From CAZFAT01 sp964517075 (GTDB lineage Bacteria; Acidobacteriota; Vicinamibacteria; Vicinamibacterales; SCN-69-37): a stretch of 13,926 bases of DNA. The notes beneath the pieces were generated by a model that saw nothing but the letters and a program-made list of their open reading frames with translations, did not search any database and was not told the DNA's origin. The stretch lies in assembly GCA_964517075.1 (NCBI GenBank), contig CAZFAT010000177.1, positions 1 to 13,926 on the forward strand, read 5' to 3'. Position numbers and translations under genes: made by a program. Shown here piece by piece: positions 7,693-13,926 of the stretch; positions within the stretch are counted from its first letter, which is position 1; each line of letters opens with the position of its first letter.

Positions 7693-7740
7693 ATCGCTCC
7701 GAAGTTCCGTCGATTTAATTGACACCCGACGTCGATTTTC
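7667..7740. terminator. perfect 30-bp inverted repeat, probable bidirectional terminator
   Basis: The arms 7667-7696 and 7711-7740 are exact reverse complements over 30 bp, around a 14-base loop (7697-7710). The outer ends are GAAAATCG and CGATTTTC, so transcripts from either side end a long stem in a U-run. The sufE stop lies inside the left arm and the metH stop (7743-7741) abuts the right arm. The arms also contain the palindrome CGACGTCG and the stretch GGTGTCAATTAAATCG. The length and perfection exceed a normal terminator and suggest a mobile palindromic element (REP or MITE-like) taken over as a terminator. Confidence 0.8.
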
Positions 7741-11444
<3,704 letters not shown>

Positions 11445-11448
<4 letters not shown>

Positions 11449-12464
11449 GAGCGTCCTGACGGTTGCGGCGCCGGCGTCGGGCGCGGCGTGGCGGCCGCGG
11501 CGTCGCGGCGAACCGATGAACGTGCGGGCGCGCCGCGCTTCGTACCGGCGGCCACGAGCACGGTGAACGGATCGGTCTGCCGCCGTGCGCCGACGCGCAC
11601 GGTCACGCCGGCAAAGCCGGCGGCGGTGAGCAGCGCGCGGAGGACGTCGTCGGAGAAACCCAGCCAGCGGTCGCCGAGCTTGCCGCGGACCCAGGTTTCG
11701 TCGTGCGCGCGGAGATCGAGTACCAGCACGCGCCCCGCCGGCCGCAGCACGCGCCGGGCCTCCGCCAGCGCGGCCGCCGGGTCCGTCACGTGGTGCAGCG
11801 CCTGCGACAGCAGCGCGACGTCCACGGAGGCATCGGCGAGCGGCAGCTTCTCGAGTTCTCCGTGCTTCCAGACGATGTTCGTAATCTTGCGGCGCGCGGC
11901 CATGGCCTGGGCTCGCGCGAGCACCGCGGCCGACCGGTCGACGGCCGTCACGCGACGCGCCCAGCGCGCGGCTTCGATCGTGAGATAGCCCTCGCCGCAG
12001 CCGAGGTCTGCAACGTCGAGTGGCGGGAGAAGCAAGCCGAGGGCGCGCGACCAGGCCATCCAACTCCGGCCGGGCACGAACTGACGCCGTTCGTCGCTTC
12101 CCATGTGCTCCCGGAAGCTCTCCTTCCGCAGCCGCCGTACTTCCTCCAGCCGCGCATCGTCGGCACGGGTGGCGGGCGTGACCTTCGCGAACTCCGCGTG
12201 CAGCCAGGCCCAGAGCGCCGCGCGGGGGCTGTCGGCCGAGGCGGCCTCCGGCGTCAGGCGGTACCAGGCGAAACCGCCGGTGCGTTCCTCGGCCACGAGC
12301 CCGGCCTCGCGCAGGAGGCGCAGGTGGCGGGAAACGCCGGATTGGGCCAGGCCCAGCACCGCCGTCAGCTCCGACACGTTCAGGGCTTCGCGCGCCAGCG
12401 CGCGCAGCAGCCGCAGGCGGGCCTCATCCCCGAGCAGCCGCAGCAGGCCGGAGGCGTCAGTCAT
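11445..12464 (-). CDS. ArsR-family regulator fused to SAM-dependent methyltransferase domain
   Basis: The 339-residue protein starts with an ArsR-type winged helix (about 1-75: LLRLLGDEARLRLLRALAR, LNVSELTAVLG, recognition helix SGVSRHLRLLREAG, wing GGFAWYRLT). A class I methyltransferase domain follows (about 120-310: VADLGCGEGYLTIEA at 151-165, acidic D176, ALHHVTDPAAALAEARRVLRPAGRVLVLDL). The last 30 residues are a disordered Pro/Ala/Arg tail. No cysteine metal site of the ArsR/SmtB kind is evident in the N-terminal domain. This architecture placed directly before metH suggests a SAM/SAH-responsive regulator of the methionine cycle, like the ArsR-family SahR of Proteobacteria; whether the methyltransferase domain is catalytic or only a sensor is unknown. 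It overlaps metH by ATGA, so both are one transcript. Confidence 0.9.
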
Positions 12465-12472
12465 ATCAATGA

Positions 12473-12488
12473 ATCTATATGTATGGAT
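12473..12488. promoter_or_regulatory. candidate operator/promoter of the regulator-metH operon
   Basis: An island of A/T in GC-rich DNA contains the imperfect palindrome ATCTATATGTATGGAT, pairing at six of eight positions (ATCnATA/TATnGAT). It begins nine bases upstream of the regulator ATG (12464). On the minus strand TATAGA (12479-12474) could be the -10 box, so a bound repressor would block RNA polymerase. A second, overlapping imperfect palindrome runs from CATAT (12462-12466) to ATATG (12477-12481). No Shine-Dalgarno is visible. Autoregulation by the ArsR protein is inferred. Confidence 0.5.
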
Positions 12489-12615
12489 GTGTCATGGCAA
12501 GTGCCTGGTCAGAGTCCTCTCTGGCCTCGCGCGTGTTCGTGTTCCTCCCGTAGTCCAACGTCGGACAATCGCCTCAGCGCCACGGGGCCACGGGGCCGGA
12601 CCCCCGGCACGCCGC
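12489..12615. other. intergenic stretch between regulator promoter and vapC
   Basis: This short region has no coding frame I trust. It contains a direct tandem repeat of CCACGGGG (12580-12587 and 12588-12595). A GC stem, CGGGG/CCCCG around CCGGAC or its complement (about 12591-12606), lies ten bases past the vapC stop and could weakly terminate vapC transcription. The words GGCAAGTGCC and AAGTGCCTGGTCAGA near 12494-12516 resemble fragments of intergenic palindromic repeats, but I cannot establish this. Confidence 0.35.
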
Positions 12616-13032
12616 TCAGAGGCCGACGACGTCGAACCCGAAGGCACGGGCGGCCAGACCGAGTGCCTCGTCGTGGGTCGCGATGACCGGCAGCGGGCCG
12701 ATGCGATCGCGCCAAGTGAGCGCGGTGGCGAGATGCAACGCGTCCAGGGTGCCGAGTGGGAGGGGCAAAGGATCGAGCGCGCGGCTGAGGACGGGCGCTC
12801 GCAGGAGCACGAGGTCCATCGACTCGAGCCACTCGGTCACGACCCGAAGCCTGGCGGCCGCCTCCTCCGTGGAGAGCGCTCCCTGCAGGCGCAGCCGGTC
12901 GATGGTCCGGTAACTCTCGACGGCAATCAACTCGCTTGAGACGAGCGCGTCGTACGACTGAAGGGACTCCACCGCCTTCGGTTCGCGAAGAACCAGCCGG
13001 ACGAGCGCCGACGTGTCGACATAAGCTGTCAC
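12616..13032 (-). CDS. vapC: PIN-domain toxin, VapC family
   Basis: The 138-residue protein is a complete PIN domain. The acidic, Mg-binding residues expected of a VapC ribonuclease are all present: D6 in YVDTSALVRL, E39 in SSELIAVESYR, D97 in GTLDALHLATAL and D121 in ATHDEALGLAARAFG. VapC toxins cleave RNA, often initiator tRNA or rRNA, and are held inactive by the cognate antitoxin. The start is a GTG (13032-13030) overlapping the antitoxin TGA (13031-13029) as GTGA, so the toxin depends on translation of the antitoxin. No independent ribosome binding site is visible. The RNA target cannot be read from the sequence. Confidence 0.92.
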   Translation of the reverse strand: MTAYVDTSALVRLVLREPKAVESLQSYDALVSSELIAVESYRTIDRLRLQGALSTEEAAARLRVVTEWLESMDLVLLRAPVLSRALDPLPLPLGTLDALHLATALTWRDRIGPLPVIATHDEALGLAARAFGFDVVGL

Positions 13033-13274
13033 CGGCGGCGCCGGTCGTCGATTAAAACCGTCAGGCTGTCGGTGGGCCGCGACGGTGGCGGCGGAAGCTT
13101 CAGGCCGCGCGGAGCGCGAGTCGCTCGGCGAATGTCAATCGCATCGGCTGTGAGCGGCACAATCCGCGCGATGGGCGTGTCGCGATCGAGGACCGTCAGC
13201 GTTCGCCCTTTTCGGACGGACTTGAGATACTCGCTGAGGTGAGCCTTGAGCTCGGCAATCCCGACCGTCTTCAT
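13029..13274 (-). CDS. type II antitoxin, Phd/YefM family
   Basis: The 81-residue protein begins MKTVGIAELKAHLSEYLKSVRKGRTLTVLDRDTPIARIVP, the standard Phd/YefM DNA-binding fold. A flexible C-terminus follows (RGLKLPPPPSRPTDSLTVLIDDRRRR) that would wrap the toxin active site. It neutralises the VapC-type toxin encoded next and should repress its own operon. The ATG at 13274 fits the family N-terminus better than the ATG at 13301, and TACTAT (13286-13281) sits six bases upstream of it. The gene order, antitoxin then toxin with an overlap, is typical of such modules. Confidence 0.9.
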   Translation of the reverse strand: MKTVGIAELKAHLSEYLKSVRKGRTLTVLDRDTPIARIVPLTADAIDIRRATRAPRGLKLPPPPSRPTDSLTVLIDDRRRR

Positions 13275-13291
13275 GACTAGATAGTAGTCAT
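13273..13291. promoter_or_regulatory. antitoxin operator and -10 box over the start codon
   Basis: ATGACTA (13273-13279) and TAGTCAT (13285-13291) are perfect 7-bp inverted repeats around a 5-base spacer. The palindrome covers the antitoxin start codon and the minus-strand -10 candidate TACTAT (13286-13281). TTGCGT (13309-13304) lies 17 bp further upstream as a weak -35. This is the arrangement expected for autorepression by a Phd/YefM antitoxin, and implies a leaderless transcript if 13274 is the start. Confidence 0.6.
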
Positions 13292-13321
13292 CAGAGGTCA
13301 TCGACGCAAGCCTGGGTGACC

Positions 13322-13327
13322 TACACT
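13322..13327 (+). promoter_or_regulatory. candidate leaderless -10 box of the hydrolase gene
   Basis: TACACT ends exactly six bases before the GTG at 13334, with no Shine-Dalgarno between. It has four of six matches to TATAAT. No clear -35 was found. Confidence 0.4.
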
Positions 13328-13333
13328 CACCCG

Positions 13334-13926
13334 GTGCGCACCTATCGAGCCACGGACCCCGCCGCTCCCTGGCTCCTCCTTGCCCACGGCGCCGGCGCGG
13401 GCCACGATCACCCCTGGATGCGCGGCATCTCGGAACGGCTGGCCGGGCACGGCATCTCGGTCGCGACCTTCGACTTCCCGTACAAAGCGGCGGGCCGGAA
13501 ACTGCCCGACCGCGGGCCCGTGCTCGAACAGGCCTTCCTCGACGCGTGGGAGGAGCTCTGGGCCGCGCTCACCCGCTCAGCCGCCGGAGCGCCTCGCGCG
13601 CCGCACGTCTTCGCCGGCGGCAAGTCGATGGGGGGCCGCATCGCGTCTCAGGTGGCGCCGCGGCTGACGCCCCCAGCCGCGGGGCTCGTATTCTTCGGGT
13701 ATCCACTCCATCCGCCGGGACGACCCGCCGACCGCCGCGATCGCCACTTGCCGCTCGTGGACCGGCCGATGCTCTTTCTGCACGGCACGCGGGACCCGTT
13801 CGGTTCACCTGAGGAAATACAGACGCTCGCCGATCGGCTGGCTGGCGCGACGCTCGCGCTCGTCGATGGCGGCGATCACTCGCTCGTCACCGGGCGCGGC
13901 CGCGCCGCCGCCGCGCCCGACGAGGT
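13334..13926 (+). CDS. alpha/beta hydrolase, KANL3/Tex30 type (3' partial)
   Basis: The frame runs from a GTG at 13334 to the right edge with no stop, so the last residues are missing. Visible motifs fit the small KANL3/Tex30-like alpha/beta hydrolases: LLLAHGAGAGHDHPWM (oxyanion strand-turn), VATFDFPYKAAGRKLPDR, the nucleophile elbow GGKSMGGRIAS with S98, GLVFFGYPLHPPGRP, MLFLHGTRDPFG with D154 and VDGGDHSL with H182. Ser, Asp and His give a complete catalytic triad. The natural substrate of this family is not established. A GTG start is supported by TACACT six bases upstream, consistent with a leaderless mRNA. The gene is divergent from the toxin-antitoxin operon. Confidence 0.88.
   Translation, partial: MRTYRATDPAAPWLLLAHGAGAGHDHPWMRGISERLAGHGISVATFDFPYKAAGRKLPDRGPVLEQAFLDAWEELWAALTRSAAGAPRAPHVFAGGKSMGGRIASQVAPRLTPPAAGLVFFGYPLHPPGRPADRRDRHLPLVDRPMLFLHGTRDPFGSPEEIQTLADRLAGATLALVDGGDHSLVTGRGRAAAAPDE

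Noticed and set aside
7185..7718. A 177-codon frame overlapping sufE in another phase
   Set aside because: The SufE frame carries the conserved Cys motif; this one is Arg/Ala-rich and unlike any known family.
11449..12063. A 205-codon in-frame extension upstream of metH
   Set aside because: It overlaps the ArsR-methyltransferase gene in another frame, has no family similarity, and the ATG at 11448 gives the canonical MetH N-terminus and length.
12493..12520. A possible copy of an AAGTGCCTG-type intergenic repeat
   Set aside because: Only a short partial resemblance; no second copy is in the window to support it.

Overview
The window is about 13.9 kb of compact, GC-rich bacterial chromosome. 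It holds twelve protein-coding genes (two cut by the window edges), one apparently decayed gene and no RNA genes. Near-universal G/C at third codon positions produces long spurious reading frames opposite and beside the real genes. The GC content, the PVC-type CxxCH dehydrogenase-like protein at the left edge and the short intergenic repeats resemble soil Acidobacteriota (Vicinamibacteria-like). That placement is inference from gene style; nothing here is a phylogenetic marker that I could test.

Layout. (1) Bases 1-2267, +: the C-terminal part of a secreted beta-propeller/HEAT/cytochrome c protein. (2) 2290-2994, -: a SAM-dependent methyltransferase with an NPF motif. (3) 2995-3310: a gene-free stretch with an 11-bp palindrome, a hairpin and four copies of an 8-bp tandem repeat. 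(4) 3311-3514, +: dodecin, a flavin-storage protein. (5) 3641-4357, - and 4397-4813, +: a divergent pair, a second methyltransferase and a YjbQ-family protein. (6) 4826-5149 and 5146-6264, -: a small PH-like gene with two offsetting frame changes, overlapping by ATGA the end of a gene for an exported double-cyclophilin peptidylprolyl isomerase. (7) 6317-7180 and 7237-7692, +: a CysA-type thiosulfate sulfurtransferase followed by a SufE-family sulfur acceptor, a plausible sulfur-relay operon. (8) 7667-7740: a perfect 30-bp inverted repeat between the convergent sufE and metH ends, built like a bidirectional terminator. (9) 7741-11448 and 11445-12464, -: cobalamin-dependent methionine synthase preceded, with an ATGA overlap, by an ArsR-type regulator fused to a methyltransferase domain. 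An AT-rich imperfect palindrome lies at its start. (10) 12616-13032 and 13029-13274, -: a VapC toxin and Phd/YefM-type antitoxin with a palindromic operator over the antitoxin start. (11) 13334-13926, +: a KANL3/Tex30-type alpha/beta hydrolase that runs off the right edge.

Functional themes. Sulfur and one-carbon metabolism occupies the centre and right: sulfurtransferase, SufE, methionine synthase and a regulator whose C-terminal fold suits sensing SAM or SAH. Several promoters appear leaderless: in four genes a -10-like hexamer ends exactly six bases before the start codon and no Shine-Dalgarno sequence is present. Dodecin, metH and the second methyltransferase have recognisable ribosome binding sites. 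I saw no prophage, CRISPR array, integrase, transposase or defence island. The most interesting signals are the regulator-metH operon with its candidate operator, the perfect inverted repeat, the compensated frameshift gene and the double cyclophilin whose two domains each lack a different active-site residue.
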